64,000 bases of DNA from Mesorhizobium sp. AR02. GTDB lineage: Bacteria > Pseudomonadota > Alphaproteobacteria > Rhizobiales > Rhizobiaceae. Positions 1 to 8,411 of the stretch are shown piece by piece. Where the stretch lies: positions 6,220,001-6,284,000 of the forward strand of contig NZ_CP080531.1 in the NCBI RefSeq assembly GCF_024746835.1, read 5' to 3'. Each line of letters begins with the position of its first letter. Position 1 is the stretch's first letter. The position numbers were made by a program, and so were the translations under genes. The notes under the pieces were generated by a model. The model made no database searches. It saw only the letters and a program-made list of their open reading frames with translations, and had not been told where the DNA came from.

Positions 1-343
1 TTGCATCGCTTGGGACGTGGACGAACCGGCTCCAGACGAACAGGCCGGGAACCAGCAACGCCGTAACCCCGACTGCGGTGACGATCGTCAGCCACGATTC
101 GAGCCGCTTGTTCTCCGGTTCGTAGGCGGCGCGGTTGCCTTCCTTGTGCCGGAACCGGAACACACAGTAGGCCATGAAGAGAACGACGGCGGCGAAGACG
201 ACGCCGGTGATCCAGAAGGTGATGATGATGGTGTTGTCGATATAGGCCCAGTTCGAGGCAATCGGAGTCCACCACCATGGGCTCAGGAGGTGAAACAACA
301 CTGAGCCCACAACGATCAAAACGAGTACAAGCGCTACGGCCAT
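1..343 (-). CDS. Cytochrome c oxidase subunit II-type protein, N-terminal part (runs off window)
   Basis: Only the first ~114 codons are in the window; the frame stays open to base 1. The translation has an N-terminal hydrophobic helix, then SPWWWTPIASNW, a second membrane segment around IIITFWITGVVF, a basic FRFRHKEGNRAAYEPENKRLE-type stretch, and a third hydrophobic segment. This layout is that of the membrane anchor of heme-copper oxidase subunit II, which donates electrons from cytochrome c through a periplasmic CuA domain; that domain would lie outside the window. The ATG at 343 is preceded by GGAGGAAC at good spacing. The subfamily cannot be settled without the copper ligands. Confidence 0.8.
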   Translation of the reverse strand, partial: MAVALVLVLIVVGSVLFHLLSPWWWTPIASNWAYIDNTIIITFWITGVVFAAVVLFMAYCVFRFRHKEGNRAAYEPENKRLESWLTIVTAVGVTALLVPGLFVWSRFVHVPSDA

Positions 344-522
344 GTCCCGTTCCTCCGGATATTTCGCGGTGCGCGAAGCAGGCCTGCGAAATACCAACTC
401 GCATCATGCTCGATTTTCGGTTGAAATTCCAGAGCCGACTATTTGATGTGCAAAACGTTGCTTTTCGCCGGCCGGACGTGTGTCGGGTCTTTGCGGCAGC
501 GCGTCACAGGAACGTTTCCGCG

Positions 523-768
523 ATGGGTTGCCATCCGGCGATGAGGCTGATGGTGCGGGAAGGCTGCGGCTTTGGCCTGACCGCCATTTCCGACAGATCA
601 TCGACCGGGGCGAGCGATGACCTTGCTTGTCTGCCGCTCGGCGACAAGAGCATTCCGCCGCTGTCCTTGATCGTCGCTCCGGAGCGGAAGTTTACCCTGA
701 CGTCGATTTTGGCAAGATGGTACTTCGAGGTGTATCTCGACGGTCTCGGACAGGGTGGCGGCCAATAG
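523..768 (+). pseudogene. Possible C-terminal remnant of a LysR-type substrate-binding domain
   Basis: The 445 bases between the oxidase gene and the FAD oxidoreductase gene hold no intact gene. One plus-strand frame ending at 768 contains VREGCGFGLTAIS followed by DLACLPLGD and PLSLIVAPERKF. That resembles the last strands of a LysR effector domain (a loyal-looking G-x-G-x-x-x-I-S motif, then the L-x-L-x-L-I-V strand). No helix-turn-helix or plausible start is present upstream, so I read it as an eroded fragment. A chance open frame is the main alternative. Confidence 0.3.
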
Positions 769-788
769 AGGCAATTGGAAGCGACGCC

Positions 789-1961
789 CTAGTTGGAATG
801 CGGCCCATGAAACCGTCTTCCCGAAAAGACTTCGAGCGCTTGCGGCTTTTCACCGCTGACGATCCAGTCCGCGAGGTATTTGGTGAAGCCAAGGGCGATG
901 GCGAAGCCATGGCCGGTCCAGGCAAACCCATAGATGGTGTTGTGCAAGGCAGCAGGCGTGTCGACGATCGGGATGCCATCGACCGCACAACTCTCGACGC
1001 GGGAAGCATCGACCTTCAGGAAGGCGGACTCGTCGATGAAGGGCAAGGTCGCGATGGCATCGGTCAGGCTGAGCGCTGTCGCACTGAGCGACCCCTTCCA
1101 ACGGCCCTCCGGCGTATGGGCAACGCTCTGGCCGCCTGAAAGCATCAACGTGCCATCTGGGAGCTGCTTCACCGATAGCTTGCGGTGGGCATGGCCGAGA
1201 AGATGATTGATCTTTTTGCCGTGCGGATTGGTGACGAACATCATCTGCGGCATCAGGGTGATGACGGGCATGATTTCCTGCGGCTTGAGAACCGGTTTCA
1301 GCAGCGGCAGGACGCCGTTGTTGGCCAGGAGAACGAGTTTTTCCCCAACCGGCACAACTTCGCCGCTCGCCAGTCTCACCCCCGTTGCCTTCCCTTTGGT
1401 GTGGAGGATTTCGGTGACGCGCGTGCCTGTGCGCAGGCTCGCTCCGGCCTTGCGCGCCTGTTTGGCGAAGGCCAGCGTGGCGAAGGTGTGATCGCATACA
1501 CCGTCATGCGGGCAGTAGATCGAGCCGATCAGATCCCCTGACGATTCCGGCTCGCGTTCCAGCGTTTCGTCACGGGTGAGAAGCCGGGAAGGAACGCCTA
1601 GCGCGTTCTGTGTCATGGCCATGGCTTCCATGGTGCCGCGCACTTCATGCTCGTGAGCGCCATGCGGGATATTGAAGAGATGAAGGCCGCCGATCCGGCG
1701 GTAGCCAACGCCGCCTTCGAACTGTTCCTGATACTTCGCCCAGAGCGGAAAGCTGACAGCTGCCATTTGCAGTTCGCGCAAGTCGCGGCTGTTTGCCCGC
1801 ACGCCCCGCTCACCGGAGCCACCCGATGCGCCGGCGGCGATGCCGTCGGCCTCGAGCAACGTCACGGTCCGGCCGGCCTGCGCCAGGTTGTAGGCAAGGC
1901 TCGTACCGTAGATGCCGCCTCCGACGATCACGATTTCAGACGCGGTGGCCTGTGTGGTCAT
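789..1961 (-). CDS. FAD-dependent oxidoreductase, DadA / D-amino acid or opine oxidase type
   Basis: Predicted flavoprotein oxidising an amine C-N bond of an amino acid, opine or similar compound in the cytoplasm. The 390-residue product starts with the Rossmann motif IVGGGIYGTSLAYNLAQAG followed by the acidic strand end LLEAD (FAD ADP-binding fold). It continues with the DAO-fold GGLHLF and has a C-terminal YGFAWTGHGFAIALGFTKYLADWI segment typical of the family. It follows the ABC ATPase gene by 57 bases on the same strand, so it probably acts on the transported substrate. AAGGAA lies about 10 bases before the ATG. OoxB/NoxB opine oxidase subunits belong to this superfamily; the substrate is unproven. 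Confidence 0.85.
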   Translation of the reverse strand: MTTQATASEIVIVGGGIYGTSLAYNLAQAGRTVTLLEADGIAAGASGGSGERGVRANSRDLRELQMAAVSFPLWAKYQEQFEGGVGYRRIGGLHLFNIPHGAHEHEVRGTMEAMAMTQNALGVPSRLLTRDETLEREPESSGDLIGSIYCPHDGVCDHTFATLAFAKQARKAGASLRTGTRVTEILHTKGKATGVRLASGEVVPVGEKLVLLANNGVLPLLKPVLKPQEIMPVITLMPQMMFVTNPHGKKINHLLGHAHRKLSVKQLPDGTLMLSGGQSVAHTPEGRWKGSLSATALSLTDAIATLPFIDESAFLKVDASRVESCAVDGIPIVDTPAALHNTIYGFAWTGHGFAIALGFTKYLADWIVSGEKPQALEVFSGRRFHGPHSN

Positions 1962-2018
1962 GCTGTCAGTTCCTTCTCAGATATTTGTCGTGTGTATCGC
2001 ATGCGTGGGAAGGTCGGC

Positions 2019-2801
2019 TCACTTCAAACCGTTGCCGCCGGACAGGAATTGCCGGAAGCATTCGGACCGGCCGGCGGCGAACATGTCGTGGGAAGAGCCT
2101 TCCGCCTCGACCGCGCCCTTGTGCAGGAACACGACCTTGCTGGAGACGTCCCGGGCGAAGCCCATTTCATGGGTAACGACCAGCATCGTCCGTCCTTCCT
2201 CGGCGAGCGCCCGCATGACACGCAGGACCTCGCCGACAAGCTCCGGGTCGAGCGCCGAGGTCGGCTCGTCGAAAAGCATGACCTTCGGGCGCTGGGCCAG
2301 CGCACGGGCGATGGCCGCGCGCTGCTGCTGACCGCCGGAGAGATGGGCGGGATAATGATTGCGCTTCTCGGCAATGCCGACCTTTTCCAGAAGCGCTTCG
2401 GCTTCCGCGACACAATCGGCGCGGGGACGCTTCTGGACATGGATTGGGGCCTCGATCAGGTTTTCCAGGATCGTCATATGAGACCAGAGATTAAAGCTTT
2501 GAAACACCATGCCGATGCTCGCGCGCATCCGCTGCAACTGGTGCCTGTCGGCCGGCCGCGTCCTGCCGCCGGCAGTGGTCAGGCGGATGGTCTCTCCGCC
2601 GACTTCGATCCGCCCGCTATCGGGTGTCTCCAGCATGTTGATGCAGCGCAGCATCGTCGACTTGCCGGAACCGGAGGAGCCGAGGATGGAGACGACATGA
2701 CCTTCCATCGCTTCGAGCGAGATGCCTTTGAGCACCTCGAAGGCGCCGAAGCTCTTACGCAGTTCCGTCAGGCGCACGGCCGGCTTGAGCTGGTCGGTCA
2801 T
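2019..2801 (-). CDS. Polar amino acid ABC transporter ATPase (HisP/GlnQ type)
   Basis: Energises uptake of an amino acid-like solute on the inner face of the membrane. Walker A is GSSGSGKST, the signature is LSGGQQQRAAIARAL, Walker B ends VMLFDEPTSALDPELV, and the switch histidine is in VVTHEMGFA. All are intact, and the ~260 residues match the family. I chose the ATG at 2801 over an upstream in-frame start because AAGGAGGA precedes it and its first bases overlap the stop of the permease gene as ATGA, which signals translational coupling. It is fourth in an operon of binding protein, two permeases and ATPase. Confidence 0.93.
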   Translation of the reverse strand: MTDQLKPAVRLTELRKSFGAFEVLKGISLEAMEGHVVSILGSSGSGKSTMLRCINMLETPDSGRIEVGGETIRLTTAGGRTRPADRHQLQRMRASIGMVFQSFNLWSHMTILENLIEAPIHVQKRPRADCVAEAEALLEKVGIAEKRNHYPAHLSGGQQQRAAIARALAQRPKVMLFDEPTSALDPELVGEVLRVMRALAEEGRTMLVVTHEMGFARDVSSKVVFLHKGAVEAEGSSHDMFAAGRSECFRQFLSGGNGLK

Positions 2802-3517
2802 AGGATTCCTCCTTGCTTGGGGGCCGCAGCCGGAGGCGGCCTTAGATCGGCGCTCAGCGCGTATTCGGCCCACTGAACGAGCCGCGTGACGGTAAAATTG
2901 AGGAAGAGATAGATCGCGGCCGCGACGATCAGGATTTCGATGGCACGGAAGGATTCGGAAATGAGCTGCGCTGCCAGGCCGGTCACCTCCATCAGGGTGA
3001 TGATGGAGGCCAGCGCCGTCGATTTTATCATCAGGATGAACTCGTTGCCGTAGCCCGGCAAGGCGTGGCGCAAGGCAAGCGGGAAGACGATGCGGCGGTG
3101 GAGGGTGAAGGCCGACATGCCGCAGGCCCGCGCGGCCTCGATCTGGCCTGATGGAACCGACAGCAAGGCACCGCGAATGATTTCACTGGAATAGGCTGCG
3201 GTGTTCAAGGTCAAGGCGATGAGCGCGCACCAGTAGGGTTCGCGCAGGAGAGGCCAGAGAAAACTGGCCCGCACTGCATGGAACTGACCAAGCCCATGAT
3301 AGATCAGAAAGATCTGCACCAGCAGCGGCGTGGAGCGGAAGATGAAGACGTAGAAGGACGCGGGCCAGGCGAGCAGCCGCCAACCGGACAGTCGCGCCAG
3401 GGCGAGCATGACGGCCAGAACGGCACCCAAGCCCACGGAGGATGCGGCGAGCTGCAATGTCAGCGGCACTCCCGTCAGAAGTTTCAGCAGTGTCTCGTAG
3501 AGGAACGGAATGTCCAT
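2798..3517 (-). CDS. Polar amino acid ABC transporter permease (HisM-like)
   Basis: Inner-membrane permease of ~239 residues in the BPD_transp_1 family. It starts MDIPFLYETLLKLLTGVPLTL, has about five hydrophobic segments, and carries the cytoplasmic coupling motif EAARACGMSAFTLHRRIVFP that docks on the ATPase. The ATG at 3517 overlaps the stop of the upstream permease gene (TGATG), and its own stop overlaps the ATPase start (ATGA), so the three are tightly coupled. A longer open frame exists upstream, but it runs opposite the sister permease's coding frame and is ignored. Confidence 0.9.
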   Translation of the reverse strand: MDIPFLYETLLKLLTGVPLTLQLAASSVGLGAVLAVMLALARLSGWRLLAWPASFYVFIFRSTPLLVQIFLIYHGLGQFHAVRASFLWPLLREPYWCALIALTLNTAAYSSEIIRGALLSVPSGQIEAARACGMSAFTLHRRIVFPLALRHALPGYGNEFILMIKSTALASIITLMEVTGLAAQLISESFRAIEILIVAAAIYLFLNFTVTRLVQWAEYALSADLRPPPAAAPKQGGIL

Positions 3518-4230
3518 CAGGCCCGCCTCGCGCCGAGTGCGAGCCGTCCCTCGGTCCACCGCAGAAGCCATGTCGAGAACGACGAGATGGCCAGATACAG
3601 AACGGCGGCGGCGAGGAAGAATGTGAATGGCTGGCCGGTCGATCCCGCACCAATCTGCGCCTGCCGCAGGATTTCCACGAGCCCGGTGACCGAGACCAAG
3701 GCTGATTCCTTGAGCACCAGCTGCCACACGTTGCCGAGGCCAGGCAGTGCATGCCGCAGCACCAGCGGCGCGACGATGCGGCGAAACATTGTCATACGGG
3801 ACATGCCGGCGGCGATCGCCGCTTCGATCTCTCCGGGCGAGACCGCGCGATAGGCGCCGCGCATGATTTCGGCCTGATAGGCACCGGACACCAGCCCGAT
3901 CGCCAGCGCTCCGGCCATGAAGCCGGGCAGACTGATGAAACCCGAAATGCCGAACAGGCCGGCCAGCGGTGTCAAAACCGCGCTTGAACCGAAATAGAAA
4001 AGATAGATGACGAGGATGTCCGGTGTGCCGCGAAGCACCGTGGTGTAGGCATCGGCGATCAACCGCGGAAGAATTCCGCCCTTGATCTTTGCCCATGCGC
4101 CGAAGCTGCCCACCAGGAGGCCGAAGGCGTAGCCGGTCAATGCCACGGCAAGCGTCATCATCGCGGCTTGAAGCAGTGCCGCTCCCCAGCCGGCTTCGCC
4201 AAATCCCAGAACGAAATCGGAAGCTGTCAT
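3517..4230 (-). CDS. Polar amino acid ABC transporter permease (HisQ-like)
   Basis: Second permease of the heterodimeric channel, ~237 residues. It shows the same fold as its neighbour, with the coupling helix EAAIAAGMSRMTMFRRIVAP and AYTTVLRGTPDILVIYLFYF in the typical RGTP position. I take the ATG at 4230 (MTASDFVLG), with a GGGATG sequence upstream; an in-frame TTG eight codons earlier (4254) is possible. It lies about 120 bases downstream of the binding-protein gene. Confidence 0.9.
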   Translation of the reverse strand: MTASDFVLGFGEAGWGAALLQAAMMTLAVALTGYAFGLLVGSFGAWAKIKGGILPRLIADAYTTVLRGTPDILVIYLFYFGSSAVLTPLAGLFGISGFISLPGFMAGALAIGLVSGAYQAEIMRGAYRAVSPGEIEAAIAAGMSRMTMFRRIVAPLVLRHALPGLGNVWQLVLKESALVSVTGLVEILRQAQIGAGSTGQPFTFFLAAAVLYLAISSFSTWLLRWTEGRLALGARRA

Positions 4231-4349
4231 TGCGGGCTGACATCCCTGAAACAAGCTGCATGGGAGGTGCGAAGTGAGCGACCCGGTGGCGGTCGCTCAT
4301 CAGGTGGAGACTATCGCGGAGAGACGCGAAGCTGATCGCGCTCGTTCGT

Positions 4350-5192
4350 TCAGTCCTTCACGGAGATATCGACGCCGAACCATTTTTCCGTCAGCGCCTT
4401 GTTGAAACCGTCGGCGTTGACCTCGTGGATCACAGCGTTGAACTTGTCCTTCAACGCAGTGTCGCTCTTGCGAAAGGCCACGCTTGTCCCGCTGGCCAGG
4501 AGAAAAGTCGGTCCCACGAGCTCCGCCTCAGCCATGTCAGGCCGTTTCAGCGCCTCGGCGAGAACCGTGATGTTGGCCATTGTGAGATCGATTCGACCCG
4601 CCAGAAGATCGAGATTGGCTTCGTCCTGCGTCTTGTAGGATCTGACCGTGACTGCGTCCTTCAGATACTGGTCGACAAATTTACCGGCGGTCGTCGATCC
4701 CTGGATGCCGAGGACTTTTCCCTTGAGCGCCAGGTCGAGCTTTTCGACAATGTCCTTTGATCCGGGGGCTTTGTCGCGGAGATCGAATTTGTCATGCCAG
4801 GGCAGGGCTCCTGCCAAACCGCTGCCCTTCAGCGCCAGGAAAGCGTTGGGCGCGGTGGAATAGGGATCCGAAAACGCGGCCACTTTCTCCCTCTCGGGCG
4901 TTACGCCCATGGAGGCGATGATCGCATCGAATTTTCCGGCGTTCAGCGCCGGCAGCATCCCGTCCCAGTTCTGCGCAATGATTTCGCATTGCGCCTTCAT
5001 GCGCTTGCACAATTCCTTGGCGAGGTCGATCTCATAGCCGGCAAGCGTGCCATCCGGCAGCGTATAGTTCCACGGCGCATAGGCGCCTTCGGTTGCGATG
5101 CGGATATGGAGCGCGTCCTGCGCCAACGCCTCACCATTTGAGTAAAGGCCAGCCAGCGATACGGCTGCCGCCAGGATGATATTTCTGATCAT
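4350..5192 (-). CDS. Periplasmic amino acid-binding protein (SBP_bac_3 family)
   Basis: Solute receptor of the operon, ~280 residues, exported to the periplasm. The N-terminus (MIRNIILAAAVSLAGL to ALAQD) is a Sec signal peptide. The mature part begins LHIRIATEGAYAPWNYTLPDGTLAGYEIDLAKELC, the classic SBP_bac_3 opening, and includes IIASMGVTPEREKVAAFSDPY. This is close in layout to arginine/ornithine, octopine and nopaline binding proteins. The ATG at 5192 has GGGAG eight bases upstream. As first gene of the operon it lies directly beyond the shared regulatory region with the divergent LysR gene. The exact ligand cannot be read from sequence. Confidence 0.9.
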   Translation of the reverse strand: MIRNIILAAAVSLAGLYSNGEALAQDALHIRIATEGAYAPWNYTLPDGTLAGYEIDLAKELCKRMKAQCEIIAQNWDGMLPALNAGKFDAIIASMGVTPEREKVAAFSDPYSTAPNAFLALKGSGLAGALPWHDKFDLRDKAPGSKDIVEKLDLALKGKVLGIQGSTTAGKFVDQYLKDAVTVRSYKTQDEANLDLLAGRIDLTMANITVLAEALKRPDMAEAELVGPTFLLASGTSVAFRKSDTALKDKFNAVIHEVNADGFNKALTEKWFGVDISVKD

Positions 5193-5395
5193 GCGAAGCT
5201 CCCACTCTTGTTTTTGAAACGCCCGCAGCCTCACCGCCGACGATAGGAAAAACCGATATCTTCACCCAGGCAAAAAGCGAGGATGCCGATCTTCCCTGTC
5301 GTCCGGATGCCTATGAAAGGTTGCCTCAGCGAGCTACTGAGCTTGACTAGAAAGGAATTTTCCGAAGCATTCCAATATGAAATGTTGTACGCAGC

Positions 5396-5423
5396 ATAGG
5401 TTTTTTCTATAGGATTTGCCTAT
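5396..5423. promoter_or_regulatory. Two tandem T-N11-A LysR boxes before the LysR gene
   Basis: Two consecutive inverted repeats lie between the divergent promoters, 24 to 51 bases before the regulator's start. The first is ATAG-N7-CTAT at 5396-5410 and the second is ATAGG-N5-CCTAT at 5409-5423. Each fits the T-N11-A spacing of LysR sites (T5397/A5409 and T5410/A5422), and the two are 13 bases apart. Position suggests autoregulation of the LysR gene and control of the divergent operon. This is inferred from sequence symmetry only. Confidence 0.5.
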
Positions 5424-5446
5424 TCGGACCGCCTTGGGGATGGCTG

Positions 5447-6352
5447 ATGAACTACAAGCAGCTTGAAGCATTCCGGGCGGTCATGGAGGCAGGAACGGTC
5501 ACCGGCGCGAGCGAGCTGCTGCATATCGCCCAGCCTTCGGTCAGCGCGCATATTTCGAACCTGGAACATGCGTTGAAAATCCCGCTCTTCATTCGTCGGG
5601 CGGGACGTCTCGTTCCGACGGCGGAAGCCATGCTTCTCAACGAAGAGGTCGGGCGGATCGTCAAGGGAATGGCAAGGATACGGCGCCTGGCTGGAGATAT
5701 CAGGCAACTGGAAGCCGGGCGACTGATGATCGGTGTCTATCCGGCGCTTGCCAGCATCGTCTTGCCGCGTTTCCTGAAATCATTTGCCGGGCATCATCCG
5801 AAGGCGCGCATGAGCATCTTTCCGGCGGCTTCGCTGCGGATCGCGGAATTGACGGCAAACAAGGAGATCGACATCGGCCTCGTTCAGATGCCGGTGGTGG
5901 ATCCGGCAATCGCCTGCGATCTGATTTTCCAGACCGAATGCGTCTGCGTGGCGCCGCTCGACCATGCATTCGCCAATGACGGCGTGATCTTCGCAGCCCA
6001 GCTTGAAGGTCAGGAATTCATCGCGCTTGGCCGCGAGGACCGCACCCGGCAGGATATCGAGCGCGCCCTGGATGACGCTGGGGTTGCCGTCGGCTACCGT
6101 TTCGAAACACCGTTCGCCGATACGGCATGCGCGCTGGTCGCACAGGGGCTGGGCGTGTCGATCGTCGACCCGTTCTCGGCGGCTCGATGGGCAGGCAAAT
6201 TGACGATACGGCCCTTCAGCCCCGATCTTCTCTGCCACATCTACATGGTCAGAAACAGGGCTCAGGTCTCGTCCATGTTGCAGCAGGCGTTCGAGCGGGA
6301 ATTCCGGACCGCGCTCGAGGAGAATATGAGCGGAGGCACGCACTTATTTTAG
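5447..6352 (+). CDS. LysR-family regulator, OccR/NocR-like
   Basis: Transcriptional regulator of 301 residues. Residues 1-60 form the winged helix-turn-helix (YKQLEAFRAVMEAGTVTGAS, then QPSVSAHISNLEHALKIPLF); the remainder is a periplasmic-binding-like effector domain. The opening closely resembles OccR/NocR, which sense octopine and nopaline. It is divergent from the amino acid/opine-like transport operon, the classic arrangement for a LysR activator of its neighbour. GGGGA lies about nine bases before the ATG. The inducer is probably the transported compound. Confidence 0.9.
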   Translation: MNYKQLEAFRAVMEAGTVTGASELLHIAQPSVSAHISNLEHALKIPLFIRRAGRLVPTAEAMLLNEEVGRIVKGMARIRRLAGDIRQLEAGRLMIGVYPALASIVLPRFLKSFAGHHPKARMSIFPAASLRIAELTANKEIDIGLVQMPVVDPAIACDLIFQTECVCVAPLDHAFANDGVIFAAQLEGQEFIALGREDRTRQDIERALDDAGVAVGYRFETPFADTACALVAQGLGVSIVDPFSAARWAGKLTIRPFSPDLLCHIYMVRNRAQVSSMLQQAFEREFRTALEENMSGGTHLF

Positions 6353-6366
6353 CCGGCTTCGTAACC

Positions 6367-7047
6367 CTATTTCAGCAGGTCGACCAGGACATCGAAGGCA
6401 GCGTCGATGTCGGCGCGGATCGCCTGGCGGACGGCATCGGCGTCGCGGTTGCGCAGCGCCGCGTACATCGCCTGGTGGTGCTCGTTGGCGGTCGAATAGT
6501 TTCCGGAATCATGCAGCATGTTGAAATAGGGGCTGATCTGTAGCCACAAATTCTCGATGATGTTGAGGATGTTTTCGGAGCCAGCCGCCCGGTATATGGA
6601 GAAATGAAAGGCGTAGTTGGCGCGCAGATAGGATTTGACGTCTCCCGCCGCATTGGCCTGCTCGAGTGCTGCCAAATGCTGGCCGAGCTGCGCGATGCCC
6701 TGGTCGTCGATGCGCTCGGCCGCCCAGGCGGCGGCGATCGCTTCGATCTCGAAGCGGACATTCCTGAGATCGACGAGGCGCGCGCGGCTGAGTGCGGGAA
6801 TTCCGATCGAGCGGCCTGAAACGACCATCAAGGCGTTGGCCGCGGTCAGCCGCCGCAACGCCTCCCTGACCGGCATCGGGCTGACTCCGAAGGCGTCGGC
6901 CAGGCTTTGCACCGTCACCATCTCGCCGGGCACGATGCTGCCGTCGAGGATCAATTCGGTGACATGGCGATAGACCCTGTCCTGCAGGGTTTCCCTGGAC
7001 AGGGGCACGATCTCGACACCAGGCTTCCTGAACGCCGCTCCGGCCAT
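6367..7047 (-). CDS. GntR-family regulator, FCD (FadR-type) effector domain
   Basis: DNA-binding regulator of 226 residues. The N-terminal winged helix spans about 18-85 (QDRVYRHVTELILDGSIVPG, VSPMPVREALRRLTA). The all-helical FCD domain follows, with metal-ligand-like positions in NYAFHFSIYRAAG and NEHHQAMYAAL. It is transcribed divergently from the sugar transport and catabolism operon and is its likely repressor. The ATG at 7047 has an AGGAG directly adjoining it, which is too close for a normal ribosome site, so the exact start is slightly uncertain. It is convergent with the LysR gene, 15 bases away. Confidence 0.9.
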   Translation of the reverse strand: MAGAAFRKPGVEIVPLSRETLQDRVYRHVTELILDGSIVPGEMVTVQSLADAFGVSPMPVREALRRLTAANALMVVSGRSIGIPALSRARLVDLRNVRFEIEAIAAAWAAERIDDQGIAQLGQHLAALEQANAAGDVKSYLRANYAFHFSIYRAAGSENILNIIENLWLQISPYFNMLHDSGNYSTANEHHQAMYAALRNRDADAVRQAIRADIDAAFDVLVDLLK

Positions 7048-7162
7048 CTCCTGTCAACCTTTCCGCGCAAAGGCCGCGCCACAACCCGTTCCCGGAATGC
7101 AGGGTTCCAGCTGCGGCGTCAAGCGTATGCGACCGTCGCCTTGATATAAAGCTATTTCATCA

Positions 7163-7190
7163 TTGATCTTTGATCAAATGATGTTAGGAT
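7163..7190 (+). promoter_or_regulatory. Likely promoter and GntR operator of the sugar operon
   Basis: The perfect inverted repeat TTGATC-N3-GATCAA (7163-7177) lies in the divergent intergenic region. Its left arm can serve as a -35 box, with TAGGAT 16 bases further on (7185-7190) as -10, about 75 bases before the binding-protein ATG. An operator overlapping a -35 would fit repression by the adjacent FCD-type GntR protein. Neither promoter nor binding site is experimentally supported here. Confidence 0.5.
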
Positions 7191-7266
7191 TATCGGCATC
7201 GGATGGCGAGGGCTACGTTTCGTGCCCTCGGGAGGCATTCGGTCGTTCGTTTCGGGAGGAATTCAC

Positions 7267-8394
7267 ATGGGTATCGGATTGAAAGTCCGGCGGCTCGCGC
7301 TGCTGGCGGGCATGGCTGCTTGCGCCTTTGGCATGTCGGGCGCCGAAGCAGCCGAAAAGCACAAGATATTTCTCAGCATGAGCTACATCGGCAATGACTG
7401 GCAGGCCGAGGCGGCAAACATGGTCAAGGCCATGGCGGCTCACAAGAGCCTTGCCGACAAGGTCGACCTGCAGGTCCAGGTCGCCGGGCCCAACGCACAA
7501 CGCCAGATCCAGCAGATCAACGCCATGGTGCAAAGCGGCGCCGAGGCGATCGTCGTCTATCCGATCTCGCCGACCGCGCTCAATCAGGTCGTGAAGAATG
7601 CCTGCGACAAGGGCGTGAAGGTCTTCGCCTACGACGCCGAGATCACCGAACCTTGTGCCTACAATGTCCATATCGACCAGCTGGAAGCGGGCAGGGTAAC
7701 CGCCGAATGGCTGGTGAAAAAGCTCAACGGCAAGGGCAACATCATCGCCATCACCGGTGTTCCCGGTACATCCGTCGACGATCAGCGCACAAAGGCCGCC
7801 AAGGAGGTCTTCGCCAAATATCCCGACATCAAGATTGTCGGCGAGGCTGTCGGCATGTGGAGCCAGGCGGTCGCGCGCACCGAGCTCTCCAAGATCCTCG
7901 CCACGCGCAGCTGGAACGACATCAACGGGCTGTGGATGCAGGTCGGCTGCTTCACCGCGAACTCGATGCAGCTCGAGGCCGGCAAGAAGGCCAGCGAACT
8001 CTTGCCCTGCGCCGGCGAAGGCTCCAATGGCGGCCGCATCCAGATGTTGCCTGAGGGCACCGAAGTCGAAGGGGCGGCTCCGCCCTATGCACCGGCGGGC
8101 GCGCAGCGCATTTCCTATGCCTCGCCGCCTTATTCCGGGGCGCTGGCGCTGAAACTTGCCGTCGAGGCGATCGAAGGCAAGGATGTGCCGAAGACCACGA
8201 TCCTGCCGCTGCCGCTCGTCACCAATGAAACGATCAAGCTGTGCGATGAAGGCACATGGGCGGAAATGAAGGCCGGGTGCAACGTCTTCAAGCCGTCGCT
8301 GGTTTCCAACCCCGGCTGGTTCGCCTCGATCTTTTCCGACCAGACGCCCGAGATCGGCCTCAACGCCGCCCTCGTCGGACAGCCGGAAAACTGA
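7267..8394 (+). CDS. Sugar ABC transporter periplasmic binding protein (RbsB-like, Peripla_BP_4)
   Basis: Exported receptor of ~375 residues with a Sec signal peptide (MGIGLKVRRLALLAGMAACAFGMSGAEA). The mature protein shows the type I sugar-binding fold: FLSMSYIGNDWQAEAANMVKAMA, then IQQINAMVQSGAEAIVVYP and GVKVFAYDAEI, where ribose-type proteins carry their ligand aspartate. The ATG at 7267 follows GGGAGGAATTC; in-frame starts upstream lack such a site. It contains several cysteines (e.g. ITEPCAYN, MQVGCF), so disulfides are possible. It is the first gene of an eight-gene plus-strand cluster; the ligand is probably a monosaccharide or deoxy sugar. Confidence 0.88.
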   Translation: MGIGLKVRRLALLAGMAACAFGMSGAEAAEKHKIFLSMSYIGNDWQAEAANMVKAMAAHKSLADKVDLQVQVAGPNAQRQIQQINAMVQSGAEAIVVYPISPTALNQVVKNACDKGVKVFAYDAEITEPCAYNVHIDQLEAGRVTAEWLVKKLNGKGNIIAITGVPGTSVDDQRTKAAKEVFAKYPDIKIVGEAVGMWSQAVARTELSKILATRSWNDINGLWMQVGCFTANSMQLEAGKKASELLPCAGEGSNGGRIQMLPEGTEVEGAAPPYAPAGAQRISYASPPYSGALALKLAVEAIEGKDVPKTTILPLPLVTNETIKLCDEGTWAEMKAGCNVFKPSLVSNPGWFASIFSDQTPEIGLNAALVGQPEN

Positions 8395-8411
8395 ACCTCC
8401 AAGGCAAATCG

